A stretch of DNA of 64,000 bases from Anodontia alba (Eukaryota > Mollusca > Bivalvia > Lucinida > Lucinidae), in the NCBI GenBank assembly GCA_964016985.1, contig OZ024826.1:37861070-37925069 (forward strand). The letters run 5' to 3'. Below are positions 50,863 through 61,119 of this stretch, piece by piece. The notes beneath the pieces were generated by a model that made no database searches, had not been told where the DNA came from, and saw only the letters and a program-made list of their open reading frames with translations. The position numbers were made by a program, and so were the translations under genes. How positions within the stretch are numbered: position 1 is the first letter of the stretch; each line of letters begins with the position of its first letter.

Positions 50863-51214
50863 CATGTTTGCTTAAACTTATCTGTAAGAAGGGTTAGATA
50901 AGAAAATGCAATCAATAAAAAATAAAAAAATAAAAAAAAGGTATTACAGGCATGGTGTCACATGCACGATTGTGCGCCCTTTCATTTATTACTGCTACTG
51001 TATAAGGTATTTGTACTGCAAAATAAATACAAATATACAGTGTATGTACCCGAAATAGCTGGACAGAACGTTAGGCCTCCTTAGCAACAGTGTAGACTGT
51101 AAAGAAGCGGCCGTTATATGTAATGGTCTCTTGCATTTATTCAAATATAGGATAAAAGGCTGAGGGTTATAGTGTCTAAATATTTAATGAAATATAACGG
51201 TACAGCTATGTTAT
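50298..51214. other. no gene; (ATTG)n microsatellite and HP3 scrap
   Basis: (ATTG)n at 50805-50862. 50325-50385 (AAGCGGACAACGAATACTCT ... GAGCCGTCGCTGTCTTCATA) is an HP3-like scrap. The rest is unassigned AT-rich DNA. Confidence 0.6.
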
Positions 51215-51454
51215 GAGCCACGCAAAGCCAAAATATGTCTTCGGGGCATGCGCGGACAGCGAAAGCCCAGATCAGACTGCGCGAAAGCGCAGTCTGATCT
51301 GGGTTTTCACTGTCCGCTGTCAGAATCGTTGGCTACTACTATATAGAATGTATCAATGGAGAACAACGGCCCGGATGATACTTTGCGCATGCGCAGGATT
51401 ATCTGAATACTCATTTTGTGCGTGTTTGAAGGCACTTTTTCGCTTCACGTGGAC
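51215..51454 (+). mobile_element. HP3 element
   Basis: GAGCCACGCAAAGCCAAAAT to TTTTTCGCTTCACGTGGACC. The hairpin pairs GCGGACAGCGAAAGCCCAGA with TCTGGGTTTTCACTGTCCGC around CAGACTGCGCGAAAGCGCAG then TCTG. Confidence 0.78.
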
Positions 51455-51589
51455 CATATATTTATTGCATGTTCTGATAACAATAAGTCGTCAGTAGTTG
51501 TCTATGTTTAAGGCAATTTTGGTGGGATGTAAGGGGACAAAATGCATATGATAAAATTACCAAACTCGTTTTGAAAAGGAAGATAATTT

Positions 51590-51775
51590 CTAGGACTCCT
51601 TATTTACTTTTTGCATACCTGGACCCTAAGGAAAAGAGATCTACTCTAAAAAAAAAGAATTTGCTCCTTTTGGGAGCAAATTCTTTTTCTTTTAGAGCAG
51701 ACCACTTTTCAGAAGGAAACCAAAATGATTTCAACCGAGTTGCCTCCCCTGGAAGTGTATCGCTTTCCCTTAAAT
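51590..51775. mobile_element. HP8 element
   Basis: Hairpin at about 51640-51700 pairs ATCTACTCTAAAAAAAAAGA then ATTTGCTCC with its inverse. Flanks TTTGCATACCTGGACCCTAA and GAGTTGCCTCCCCTGGAAGT match 6790-6950 and 25060-25265. Confidence 0.65.
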
Positions 51776-52246
51776 AAGAAATTGGCTTAAACTGCCATTA
51801 GACATCATTCAGGACGCAGCTACTGATATGGTCGTAGGAAAGAGCTGCATGTCGGAAAGTTAGAAATGAATGAATAGTTCCTTGATGTCATCCAAAGATT
51901 TTGTGCCCTCGTGAAGCAACCAATTCGAACGCGCTAATATTATCTTCGAAATGCAAAGTAGCTACGTTCGCATTTTCAGCTCTATCTTCACTATATATTA
52001 CAGCTAGTATTAATGTTAAGTAGCGGCCGTAAAAAGTCTCTCTCTTTAGTTGATATTTTCGCTCCTTTGTAATATTGGGAACATTCCGGTATCATCAGAG
52101 ATTTTTGTGGGGTCATTGATGAGGCATGATTGTCCCACGCTGTCTGATCTGGTCTGGAGATTTTTAGTTGTTTTCAAGTTTATGTGTGTGTTCATTGCTT
52201 GCATGGATCACGCCTTGTAGAATCCATTTACCTTAATTATGACTGG
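51776..52246. other. no feature recognised
   Basis: No repeat or coding assignment. Confidence 0.35.
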
Positions 52247-52560
52247 TAGTCAACTCTCTTTATACCGACACTCGACACAACGACATAATTGGTTATAATA
52301 GCAATTTGACTGGCACAAAGCTTTCGCTCAAGAGGTGATAGTTAATCAGAAATTATGAAAGAAAATTGCATCTTATGCTTCAAGATGCATATATTTTGAA
52401 TATTTGTTAGAATCGCCTCAGGCCTCAGGCGATTCTAACAAATATCCAAATTAGATGTTTTATGAGAAAACAAGTATAAAAGAATGTCTTTCTTACATAT
52501 TCTGTTTGTTTAAAATTCTGTACAACAGCGAATACATGCAACATCTTTGGGACAAATGAG
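52247..52560 (+). mobile_element. PG3 element, right end lost
   Basis: TAGTCAACTCTCTTTATACC, ACAACGACATAATTGG and a hairpin at about 52394-52460 with the perfect arms GAATATTTGTTAGAATCGCC then TCAGGCCTCAGG. It leaves the family after CATCTTTGGGACAAATGA. Confidence 0.7.
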
Positions 52561-52755
52561 GTCTCATTCTACTAGTGCGTGTGGCGGCCGTAAAATGTCT
52601 CCTGTCATTTTGCTTTAGTTTACTGTATATTTTCTGGTCCTGTGCGATCACTGAGTCTTTTTCGGGATCTTTGAGGATTTATTTGTTAGCTACTGCATAA
52701 GGCTTGACTGGCCAAAGCTAGCTGGTCTGGTAAGGGGAATTTTATCAGTTTTGTA

Positions 52756-53083
52756 CAGTGAACCCTCGATATAACGACATCATTTGTTCCCAAAGATGTT
52801 GCCATTAAAATGAATTCACTGTTTTAAAGAATTTTTAATGAGCAGAATAATATGTAAGAAAGACATTCTTTTATTCTTGTTTTCTCAAAAAAACATATGT
52901 TTTGGATATTTAATAGAATAACAAATATTCAAAATATATGCTTCAGGAAGTATTAGATGCAATGTTCTTGCATAATATTTGATTGAACTGTCACCTCTTG
53001 AGTGAAAGTTTTGTGCCAGTCAAATTGCTATAATAACGAATGATGTCATTGTATCGAATGTCGGTATAAAGTGGGTTGACAGT
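52756..53083 (-). mobile_element. PG3 element, hairpin collapsed
   Basis: TA then CAGTGAACCCTCGATATAAC; end TCGGTATAAAGTGGGTTGACAG. The central hairpin is reduced to GGATATTTAATAGAATAACA then AATATTC; the GCCTC tip and most of the stem are lost. Confidence 0.72.
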
Positions 53084-53379
53084 ATGTGCGTTTATTAGTC
53101 TCAAGGTCAGTTCCTTTCAAAACCTCATTACTATCATTTGGCTTTACTAACTACGTTTTAGATTAAAAGATATTACATTTTATTTGTCGATTCTATTATC
53201 TATAATGTGTGTGTTAGATTAGAACTGAGGAAAATGGACACCGTTTCAGGGGACGCAAGTCAGGCAAAACGATTTGCCTCCCTTCTGAAATAGGTTTAGA
53301 TTATATTTTCATGTCCTTTGTGATCACTGGGCACATTGTGGTACCTTTGAAAATATAGTTATGCTCATATATACGCTAG

Positions 53380-53515
53380 AGGGCGTAAGCAGTGTTGCAA
53401 ACCTCATTACTGCTAAGGAAGAGTCTCAATAAAACCGACGCTCCCATTTTCTATCTGTAGTGTGTTTTTTGTTTCCTAAGGCAATCTTTTTGAGTTTCAT
53501 TATTCTGACAGGAAA
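53380..53515 (-). repeat. R140 interspersed repeat, copy 2
   Basis: TATACGCTAGAGGGCGTAAG, CAGTGTTGCAAACCTCATTA, GAGTCTCAATAAAACCGACG and GGCAATCTTTTTGAG, the reverse of 61120-61265. Confidence 0.6.
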
Positions 53516-53902
53516 AACATGCGGTCTGTTGCCGTTGTGATTAGCGCATTTATAGCATTTTAACGGAAACTTTTATATCATATAAATGATTACAACTTGC
53601 CCTATATCATAACGCTAGATGGAATCTCGCGGCAACTGTAAACAGATTAGACGTTGTCTAAACTGTACGATCTAAAAACTGTTCAATAAATGTTATTTAT
53701 GTATACAGTTTGTCGTAAACAAATGAGATTACATCATGTCTGGTATTCATCATTTCTTGCAAGTTTAATTTTTTGTGAAAGGATAAAACTCAGGCGCCAC
53801 ATATATTGAAAAGATATGGGCTTTGCAGAACAAAGATCTGTTGCAGTTCGCGTGTTCACGATTGCGGTAATTGTCTGAAGAACAGAACAAGTGAACATAA
53901 AT
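53516..53902. other. no feature recognised
   Basis: No assignment. Confidence 0.35.
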
Positions 53903-54090
53903 ACTGTCGAACCTCAATGGCTCGGAAAGCCTTGGGACCATGATTTATGGGTTGTTCGAGCCACTGAGGGTTAATCATTGCGCCAACTAAGGAAGCAAAT
54001 GACGATATTTTAGAGAAATCTTTCCATTCTTCTACACAATAACGGTATGTTGAATGTACTCATTAGAATCTCCTGGTTCTGAATTAATCC
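53903..54090 (+). mobile_element. PG2 element, left half only
   Basis: TACTGTCGAACCTCAATGGC, TTCGAGCCACTGAGGGTTAA, and TGTACTCATTAGAATCTCCT, ending inside the left hairpin arm. Confidence 0.7.
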
Positions 54091-54189
54091 TTGTCATGCT
54101 GAATAAATTAAGATGCCACACCCACTTGTAATTTTCAGCGAATCAAATTACTTGATCCAGATTGTTGATACAAATTCAAATACTTAATG

Positions 54190-54222
54190 GCAAACAGTGC
54201 AGATCCAGATCTGTTTGCAAAG
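54190..54222. repeat. HP2 hairpin reduced to a stub
   Basis: GGCAAACAGTGCAGATCCAG then ATCTGTTTGC; the whole stem tip is missing. Confidence 0.6.
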
Positions 54223-54368
54223 ACAGGGTATACCCGGGTTCAGCAGGACTAGGGTTAAGTATTTGCGCGCTAACAGTCTCTACAGAGCATCTATATGCAC
54301 TATGTATTGATATTCATTACATGTATAACGTACACTAAAACTGTGAAATATTTTGCAAAAAGTAAATA

Positions 54369-54675
54369 CAATCGACTCTCGTTATCTCGAATTCCAAGGG
54401 ACTCTCTGAAATACTTCGAGATATCCGTACTTCGACATATCAGATTTGCAGAATTGAGGAAAAAACTAATTCGATTAACCACGTTTAACAAATATATGTG
54501 TAATTGGACTCTTGAAGTTAGAGATATATTGAAATATTGTAAGAGCAATTTCTCCTCTTTTCCAAAATATTTTAAACTTGTTGTCAGATTTCCATGTTTA
54601 GGCAGGGACCAGATTGTCATTTCGAGATAAACGGTTATTCGAGATAAGCGAGGTCGAGATAGGGAGAGTCAACTG
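54369..54675 (+). mobile_element. PG1 (pogo-like) element, hairpin half-deleted
   Basis: TA (54367-54368), CAATCGACTCTCGTTATCTC, to CGAGATAGGGAGAGTCAACTG, TA (54676-54677). Left hairpin arm lost (ATTGTAAGAGCAATTTCTCC then TCTTTTCC). Confidence 0.82.
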
Positions 54676-54846
54676 TATGAATCAAAGCCCCGCTGTTTTT
54701 TCCCGGCCATTTTAGCGGAAATGAAAAACCCGGCACAGCTTCAGTACTGCCGGGACTAATCGGTGGTTAATTCACGGCACTTAAGCCCCTATGTTCCCGC
54801 TATCCCCGGCCCCGTAGTAGCGGGTTTCAAATGACTGGTGAATTAA

Positions 54847-55036
54847 CTCTTAAATCGCTAATCACAACTGAAGCAGACGACATTTTTTTCTCAGAAAACA
54901 TCGGATATGACATTTCATGTGGATTGTCTTCCAAGCGGACAATTCACATGAAATACCAAGTCTTATTTTCTCTGAAAAATATTAATAAACAAACAGAATT
55001 TCGTTTGCTACAATTCTTCGCAGCGCTTTGAAGGTT
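54847..55036. mobile_element. TP1 hairpin element, right TTAA decayed
   Basis: TTAA at 54843-54846. CTCTTAAATCGCTAATCACA; hairpin GACATTTCATGTGGATTGTC / GACAATTCACATGAAATACC; end GCAGCGCTTTGAAGGTTAGC. Confidence 0.65.
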
Positions 55037-55501
55037 AGCAAATTCCAAACATTATCAGTAAAACCCAGTTTATGTAGATATAATCAGTCATCAAGAACAG
55101 TGATTGCATCTTTTTTCTGCAATCAATCATTGCTGTAATTTTGCTTTCATGTTGGCTGAAATGATACAGTTTACATGTCATGTGATGAAATGTTTGCAAT
55201 ATCAGCAACAAGATCGACTAGATGAATTAGCTGCTTCCATATCTGCAATCGCCCAGAAAAAAAAATATTTCAGTTACTTAAAAATTGAAAGCGATTCTTA
55301 GAAAATTTCTTCGTTTCGTTTGAGCTTGAAATGGTTTAAAATTTGTATACTAACTCATGTGATTTTCTGTTCACACTATTATATTGTAAAGGCCCACAAT
55401 ATTCCTTTGCATCGCTAACAGTGTAGATCCTAATCAGAGTCCGCTTTCTTCGACTGATTTACTGTTTCCTTAAGCATAACTCTCCTAATATTTATGGTGA
55501 A
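55037..55501. other. no gene; decayed HP2 fragment
   Basis: GCTAACAGTGTAGATCCTAA then TCAGAGTCCGC (about 55416-55470) is a half HP2 hairpin. Confidence 0.4.
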
Positions 55502-55719
55502 TACCGTAATAGCCCTAAGTATTGGGACAAACTGGCCTTAGCAAACAGTGTAGACCCAGATTAGACGCCTGAGCGGCGTCTGATCAGGGTCTACACTGTT
55601 TACATATCATCCAGCACGATTAAAGACACATCAACAGGTAGTAAAACAGATTTTTTTTCAAGTTTTAGGACAAGTATGGTAAGGAATTAAGGTGTCCCAA
55701 TACTTAGGGTAAATACGAT
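55502..55719. mobile_element. CCGTATT-type element with HP2 hairpin (reference copy)
   Basis: Left ACCGTAATAGCCCTAAGTAT then TGGGACA; right TGTCCCAATACTTAGGGTAA then ATACGAT, an inverted terminal repeat of about 27 bp. HP2 at 55539-55605 pairs GCAAACAGTGTAGACCCAGA with GGGTCTACACTGTTTAC. No TTAA at the ends, so the same core sits in a different terminal context from TP2. Confidence 0.78.
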
Positions 55720-55742
55720 AGAGACGTCCTTAGTTTTATCCA

Positions 55743-55996
55743 CATTACGAAAACCTGCCTAAATAGTTTTGACCCCCCTTAAACCCCACTTTTATATAGT
55801 AAAACTGAGGTTTACAGGGGTATACCTTATTGTTCTTATTTCTGCTCAAAAACAGATTGTGGGTACTCGCTAACGGGTACCCACAATCTATGTTTTGAGC
55901 ACAGATAAGAAAAATATCAATATTTTTTTATCCGAAAATTTTCGTGTTTTGGCGATAAAATTTTCAGTATCTTTGAATAGGCATGTTTACGTAATG
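55743..55996 (-). mobile_element. ZT1 hairpin element, copy 18, hairpin shortened
   Basis: CATTACGAAAACCTGCCTAA to GGCATGTTTACGTAATG. The hairpin reads GATTGTGGGTACTCG-CTAACG-GGTACCCACAATC; roughly the distal half of both arms has been lost. Confidence 0.92.
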
Positions 55997-56089
55997 AAAT
56001 CTATACGACATTTATTTCTGAATTGGATTAAGTGAATGTGAGCAAAGAGCGATATGCGGCAACATGACAAAAATAACAAAGTGACTGTG

Positions 56090-56265
56090 CACACAGCGAA
56101 GACTCAGATCAGCCTGGGCATCTGCCCAGTCTTCTCTGAGTCTTCGCTGTGCGCTTGTTGGGTCGGTAAAGACCCAAGGTTCTTCATGCGGACAGCGAAG
56201 ACTCTGATCAGACTGGACGGATGCCCGGGCTGATCTGAGTTTTCGCTGGGCGCACAGTCATTTTT
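56090..56265. mobile_element. HP4 double hairpin
   Basis: First hairpin: GTGCACACAGCGAAGACTCA ... TGAGTCTTCGCTGTGCGC. Spacer hairpin GGTCGGTAAAGACC. Second: GCGGACAGCGAAGACTCTGA ... TGAGTTTTCGCTGGGCGC. The second arm starts with the HP3 word GCGGACAGCGAAG and ends with the HP4 word GCTGGGCGCAC. Confidence 0.65.
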
Positions 56266-56335
56266 TTGGCTTTGTCATGCCACGGATCTAATGCCTGTTA
56301 CATAGATTTTTACCAAAATATTGACCTAACTTTAA

Positions 56336-56510
56336 CCACTTTCTAGGCAAATTCAACAGAGGAAATTTCGTGATATTTTTCTTAGTTTTCTTACCCATAA
56401 AATTGGCTTTTATCTTTCATGCAAATTGTTTTCTTTCTTCTAAGAAGAACAAGAAAAATAGTACAAAAATGTCGACTGCTCAGATTTTACCAACAGTGTT
56501 CATTACATCA
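56336..56510. mobile_element. TP1-like element, degraded
   Basis: TTAA at 56332-56335, CCACTTTCTAGGCAAATTCA, left arm CTTTTATCTTTCATGCAAAT then TG; the right arm is replaced by TTTTCTTTCTTCTAAGAAGA. Right TTAA not found. Confidence 0.5.
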
Positions 56511-56598
56511 CCTGAATAAATATGAGATCACAGCATTTTCGACAAAATTGCATTTATGCCCTGCGAAGATTCAGATCAGCTTGCGCTCCGCGCTCGCT

Positions 56599-56824
56599 CA
56601 TCACGAAACATGCCTATATAATTTTAACACCCTTAAACCCCACTTTATATATAAATATTATTAAAACTTGGGTTTACAGGGGTAGACATTATTTTTCTTA
56701 TTTCTGCTCAAAAAACATGTTTTGAGCAGAAATATGAAAAATATCAGAATTTTTTTAATCTAAAAAATTTCAATTTTTGGTCGTGAAATTTTCATTATAT
56801 TTGAATAGGCGTATTTTCGTAATA
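56599..56824 (-). mobile_element. ZT1 hairpin element, copy 19, hairpin almost entirely removed
   Basis: CATCACGAAACATGCCTATA to GGCGTATTTTCGTAATATG. The stem is reduced to CTGCTCAAAAAACATGTTTT then GAGCAG, i.e. the base of the original hairpin with the distal stem gone. Confidence 0.9.
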
Positions 56825-57224
56825 TGATCAAAGTTTTGGCTGTCCAGCCGAAGATGCTTTGAATCGTTGTCTACCCACAGAGTGCCCTTAGACGACTTTG
56901 TTCAGACTGTGAGGATGTGCAGGCTGATCTGCGACTTCATGACATGAATTATTGTTGAAAATGTTGTGGGCCGGCTCAGTTCTAGTTAAATGCAGAGAAC
57001 ACCTGCACGTTTCAGGATGCAAAAACCACAAACATACACGAATATTGCTCGAATCGTGTAAGACATTTACATCTGCAATGCTGATACAGTATCAATTTAA
57101 TAACATTTACCGGCACAGTACAGATGGTTTCATGAGATACTCTTTATATAGCCTTAGTTTTTTTGTTTTTTTTCTTTTGATCATATTCAAAACGGAATTT
57201 CAACTTACTTTGACGGTTTCAATT
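56825..57224. other. no feature recognised
   Basis: No assignment. The open frame entering the GC-rich foldback has no domain. Confidence 0.35.
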
Positions 57225-57766
57225 CTCATCGAGAACAATCAGCAGTCTGTGACCTTGACCCCGCGATGTAAATGGACATTACCGCACACCATCAGACCGA
57301 CCACCAGCGGCAAAGGTCAGCAGAAAACGCAAAGCCCACACGTCCCTCGACACGTGGAGACCGACCGACCGTGACAGCCTCCCAACCTGCCTGAGTCTCC
57401 GTTTATTCACCCCGACAACCACCTGCCTCTCCCATTTAATGACACGGAGACATGCCGGGAATGTACTATAGGTATACTCCAGTTCAGAGCGAAAGTCATC
57501 TGAAGCGTGCTTTAGCAAGGCCGCACTCATTGATTGTGAGTTGGCAGGGATGGTTGACAAGAAGAATAATCGGAGACTCGGGCAGGTCGGGGATGCTGTC
57601 GGGGCCGGTCGATCTCCGCGCGTGATGGGCAGGTGCAGGGGCATGCGTCCTGGGCAGCGTCTGCGGGCTTATTTTTGCCGCTGATAGCCGGTCTGGTGGT
57701 GGAAGGCCCGGGTCCTGTGGCGTCATGGAGTCACGGTCACAATCTGGTGATTGTTCTCGGTAAGAT
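57225..57766. repeat. GC-rich 540-bp foldback (diverged inverted repeat)
   Basis: Arms are about 57225-57410 and 57565-57766. Landmarks: CGAGAACAATCAGCAG with the inverse CTGGTGATTGTTCTCG; ACCAGCGGCAAAGGTCAG with TTTTTGCCGCTGATAGCC; GGAGACCGACCGACCGTGAC with GTCGGGGCCGGTCGATCTCC; and CCAACCTGCCTGAGTCTCC with GGAGACTCGGGCAGGTCGGG. The spacer (about 57411-57564) contains CTCCCATTTAATGACACGGA. It is clearly more GC-rich than its surroundings. Frames of 121 and 140 residues run through it because of composition and symmetry; no domain is recognised. Confidence 0.8.
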
Positions 57767-58199
57767 CCGAAATGTTACTGGAAGTGAAAATTGTTCTTTG
57801 GATGAGATCAAAAGAATTTGATTAATGTGATATTTTATCCTGATGAACCTATTCTGTAAATTAAGCCTTATTTTTTTGTCCGCAAATATTATTTCCAATT
57901 ATTGCATAAAAAGCAGTGTCGCACATTATTAACAGCCGTGCATAACCGGTGAAAATCCATATGTAAACAAAGCAATTCACGCGCTGTTAATGCACGGCTA
58001 CGCAACTTTCAATTTGACCGTACCGGGGCCACAGATTTGCTGCCGTTACGAGATGTGTACTGCCCGGCCCTAGAACGAGCATATTCCGTGGAAATTGCGT
58101 TCGCGAGACATCGGTGAAAAGGGGAAACAAAATAGTGCAAGAAATAATGCGAAATGTAGCAAATATTTTCAGTTTTTATGCAATAATAGCCATCGAACA
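57767..58199. other. short inverted repeat, otherwise unassigned
   Basis: TTAACAGCCGTGCATAACCG (57930) and CGCTGTTAATGCACGGCTAC (57982) form an imperfect direct/inverted arrangement. No gene. Confidence 0.35.
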
Positions 58200-58310
58200 T
58201 GTTTTTTCAATGCATTAACATTCGCCAGGTCCCTAGTCTTCGGCCTCGGTTTTCAACACCTCCCACGGGACCTGGCGAATGTTAATGCATGAAAAACCAT
58301 GTTTGATCCC
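58200..58310. repeat. inverted repeat with CCTGGCGAATGTTAATGCAT arms
   Basis: ATGCATTAACATTCGCCAGG then TCCC (58210) is mirrored by GGGACCTGGCGAATGTTAAT then GCAT (58266-58290), with a loop of about 32 bases and weaker outer pairing (ATCGAACATG / CATGTTTGAT). Confidence 0.85.
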
Positions 58311-58385
58311 TATAATGAAATACAGCTGCTCCCGGTGCTACCGATATTTCTTGATCAAACGTATATCGGAGAAACTGGCAGCATA

Positions 58386-58739
58386 CAGTAGAACTTCAAT
58401 GGCTCGAACCCCGATGGCTCGTTTACCATGGTTGAGTCGAACACGTTCTTGAGCCCGCAGGGATTTCCTCCAAATACGATATACGGATAATTTAGGGAGA
58501 TTTTCTTTTATCTTGCAAACGTATGCTGTATGCACTTATTAGAATCGCCTCAATGAGGCGATTCTAATGAGTACACACAACATACGTTTATAATATAGAA
58601 CACCGAAAAGATATCCCACAATTATCTCCATTATGCCTCTAGGTATGGCACTAATAGTAACTCTCCATGGCTCGAACTACCGCTGTCTCGAACAAATTTT
58701 CATGGTCCCAAAGGGGTTCGAGCCATCGAAGTTCGACTG
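58386..58739 (-). mobile_element. PG2 (pogo-like) element, complete with TA duplication
   Basis: TA (58384-58385) then CAGTAGAACTTCAATGGCTC; end CGAGCCATCGAAGTTCGACTG then TA (58740-58741). Hairpin at about 58530-58595: TTATTAGAATCGCCTCAATG then AGGCGATTCTAATGAG, perfect core. Confidence 0.85.
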
Positions 58740-58741
58740 TA

Positions 58742-59228
58742 GTAAGTTTACTAACGAGACTATGTAGCCAAGTTAGGTTAATGGAGATAATTACATTATT
58801 ATTTAAACAGCGAGTATGGCGTAAACGCTTAACATGTTTTGCGGTAGAAGCATATTTGTATTATGTTCCTCGATATGTCTATATCTGTTTCTAAATGTGT
58901 GTATATTCTTCAGAAATCTATGATTAATTCTGTAGTTTCAATATCACGTGAACTTCCTCATAATTCCCCAACCCTTTCGCAACCCGGTTTGTACGTTGTC
59001 TACATGAAATTGTCAGATGGCGCCTGAATTCTTAATAAATGCATCATTAATGTATGCCAATTTTTATGTTTGAAACCTCAGAAATTATGTTGTAAACGTT
59101 TTTATTTATCAAACTGTCCACTGAAGAGGGGCGAAGCCGAACTTGTACAAGCAAGCACGCTTGAGAGGCTCCAGAGTTAAAAGCTAAATTATTGACTCGG
59201 TGACTGTAAATAAATAAAAAAAAAAAGT
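58742..59228 (+). other. possible retroposon 3' end with poly(A)
   Basis: ACTGAAGAGGGGCGAAGCCG ... GCTTGAGAGGCTCCAGAGTT at about 59115-59180 has the look of a LINE 3' region. It ends GACTGTAAATAAATAAAAAA, an AATAAA-type signal running into a poly(A) tract (59207-59227). The 5' limit is undefined and no coding part is seen. Confidence 0.35.
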
Positions 59229-60341
59229 TCTTTCTTATTTTGCATAGAAAATAAGGCTTGCAATTTCATTCAAAATTACTTTTATAATAACTTTTTCGAA
59301 CGTTATTCAGAACAAAAGTCATGGAAAATCTGCCGGAAATAAAATGTCGTCATTGTTTCTTTTATGATTTTCAATGAAATATAGAGATTTCTCAGTGAAT
59401 CGATATTTCAAACAGTGAAAATACGATTTTCGAATATTTTCACTCTTTTGGACTATTTTTTTTCCCTGAAATCGGATTCCTCATGAATTCTGGGCCAGAA
59501 ACATTGCCAAAAGATTGAAGACGTAGTACACTTGTCTGAAATTATGTAAAGAGGTTAACGTTCCGCGTTAGATCCGCTGACGTCACTTATTGCTCCGACG
59601 TTACTCTTTTTATGTACGCGACGTCAGACGGTCTATCACCTACTGTGGCATTTTCTTTGTGTCGATTTCTTGCGTTGTATTGCTTTAAAATTTATTTGGC
59701 CTCATTTTCTACGTTTTTTTTTTTTACCCAATGCCTCTGAACGCACTGAACAAGACAAGCTGGCGCGAAATGGTTAGGAAAAAAGTTAACATCCCGACGT
59801 AAGTGTCGAACAGTAGGCAGAAAGTTTATTATTGCGATTAAAAACATAAAAAAGAAACAGAAAAATTGATATTTTCAGTGTAGGATCGAATTTACTTTCA
59901 CTCATGAACACCAAAACTTATATTTCACTCGTGGCTAATACTACATTTGGTGTTTATTCAGTGAAATAAAATTCGATCTTACGCTGAAAAAAATAATAAA
60001 AAAAAAGCCTCGATTTCATAAAACGGGGCTAATGTAATTTCACGATTTGAATAAGCTTACTATGTTTTGAACATCAGGAACTATGACTCTAAATGATCAT
60101 CATATCTATAGTTTTCCCTGCTGAGCCTTACCAGAAGAAAATGGGTTTACATGGCACGTGAGTACGCATGTAACCTTCGACTCCATAATCAACAAACCTT
60201 GATTTATATTTTGAATTTTAGGCCTGCGCTTCATTGATTGCACTTAATTGCAGCTGACGTTATTGCGAAATCAATTAACATTTGCACTGAGACGATCTCT
60301 GACTTGCTTTCTCATTACCATGAGAAAATGACCCTTATGAA
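59229..60341. other. no gene; local inverted repeat 59872-59992
   Basis: TTTTCAGTGTAGGATCGAAT then TTACTTTCACT (59872) pairs with AGTGAAATAAAATTCGATCT then TACGCTGAAAA (59960-59992), enclosing AACACCAAA / TTTGGTGTT. It matches no family in the window. T and A runs are at 59715-59726 and 59989-60005. Confidence 0.5.
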
Positions 60342-60550
60342 TTATGCGGACAACGGAGGTCTAGATCAGACTGAGCAGCCGCGCAGTCTGATCTAGGCCT
60401 CCGTTGTCTGCCTAAAAATTAATTATGTATTGTACAATATAAAAACGTAGGACAGAAACCCTGATCAGAATGCATGGCTGCACAGCCTGAATTGGAATTT
60501 CCAGGCTGGCATAACACACAAAGACACTTTTTTCTGGTGTCATGACCCAT
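60342..60550. mobile_element. HP3-like hairpin element
   Basis: ATGCGGACAACGGAGGTCTA, AGATCAGACTGAGCAGCCGC, GCAGTCTGATCTAGGCCTCC and GTTGTCTGCCT form a near-perfect hairpin (60341-60412). Right part decayed, ending AAGACACTTTTTTCTGGTGT then CATGACC. Confidence 0.65.
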
Positions 60551-61119
60551 ATGTACTACAGTTCAGCGGACATGTTTATTTCTTTGAATGCGTTAATGGG
60601 TTTTCCTGAGCGATTCAAATATGCAAAATTAATTAAATTATCACGCAGCGGTGCTTCGTCGCGTGAAAGGCGGCTTCAGTGCGCACGTGCGAAGTTCGAA
60701 AACGCAGATCGGCAGCCTGCGCATCTCGTATAATGGTCGAATTGAGTATTTTCAACTAGCTGATGAAATAACATGCAATGGCATATCCAGACATTTGTAT
60801 GATGACAAAATTTATTGCGCCACATAATTTCCAGCCGGTCCTGTCACAAATACCGCAGGGGTATTCATAATTTGGTTCTGGATTTAGGGATATATACCCC
60901 ACATGAAAGTAGAAAAAGTATACGGGAGAAAGTTTTTATTGATCCCTGGTTTATAGCAGCTTATATATTTCCTTTGTATTTATAAACTGTACCTGGACGG
61001 GAAATAGTCCACCTCGACTAATTTCAAAGCCCCAAGCTCATATTCACTTTTGGGGCCTCATCAATGGCTTATAATTCTACTTTGTAGAATTATAATAATA
61101 CTTTGTAGAATTATAATAA
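60551..61119. other. no feature recognised
   Basis: A 63-residue frame at 60542 has no motif. TACTTTGTAGAATTATAATA is tandemly repeated near 61078-61115. Confidence 0.35.

Noticed and set aside
57279..57644. Arg/Pro-rich open frame of 121 residues
   Set aside because: It lies within the GC-rich foldback, and comparable frames exist on the other strand, as expected from composition and symmetry.
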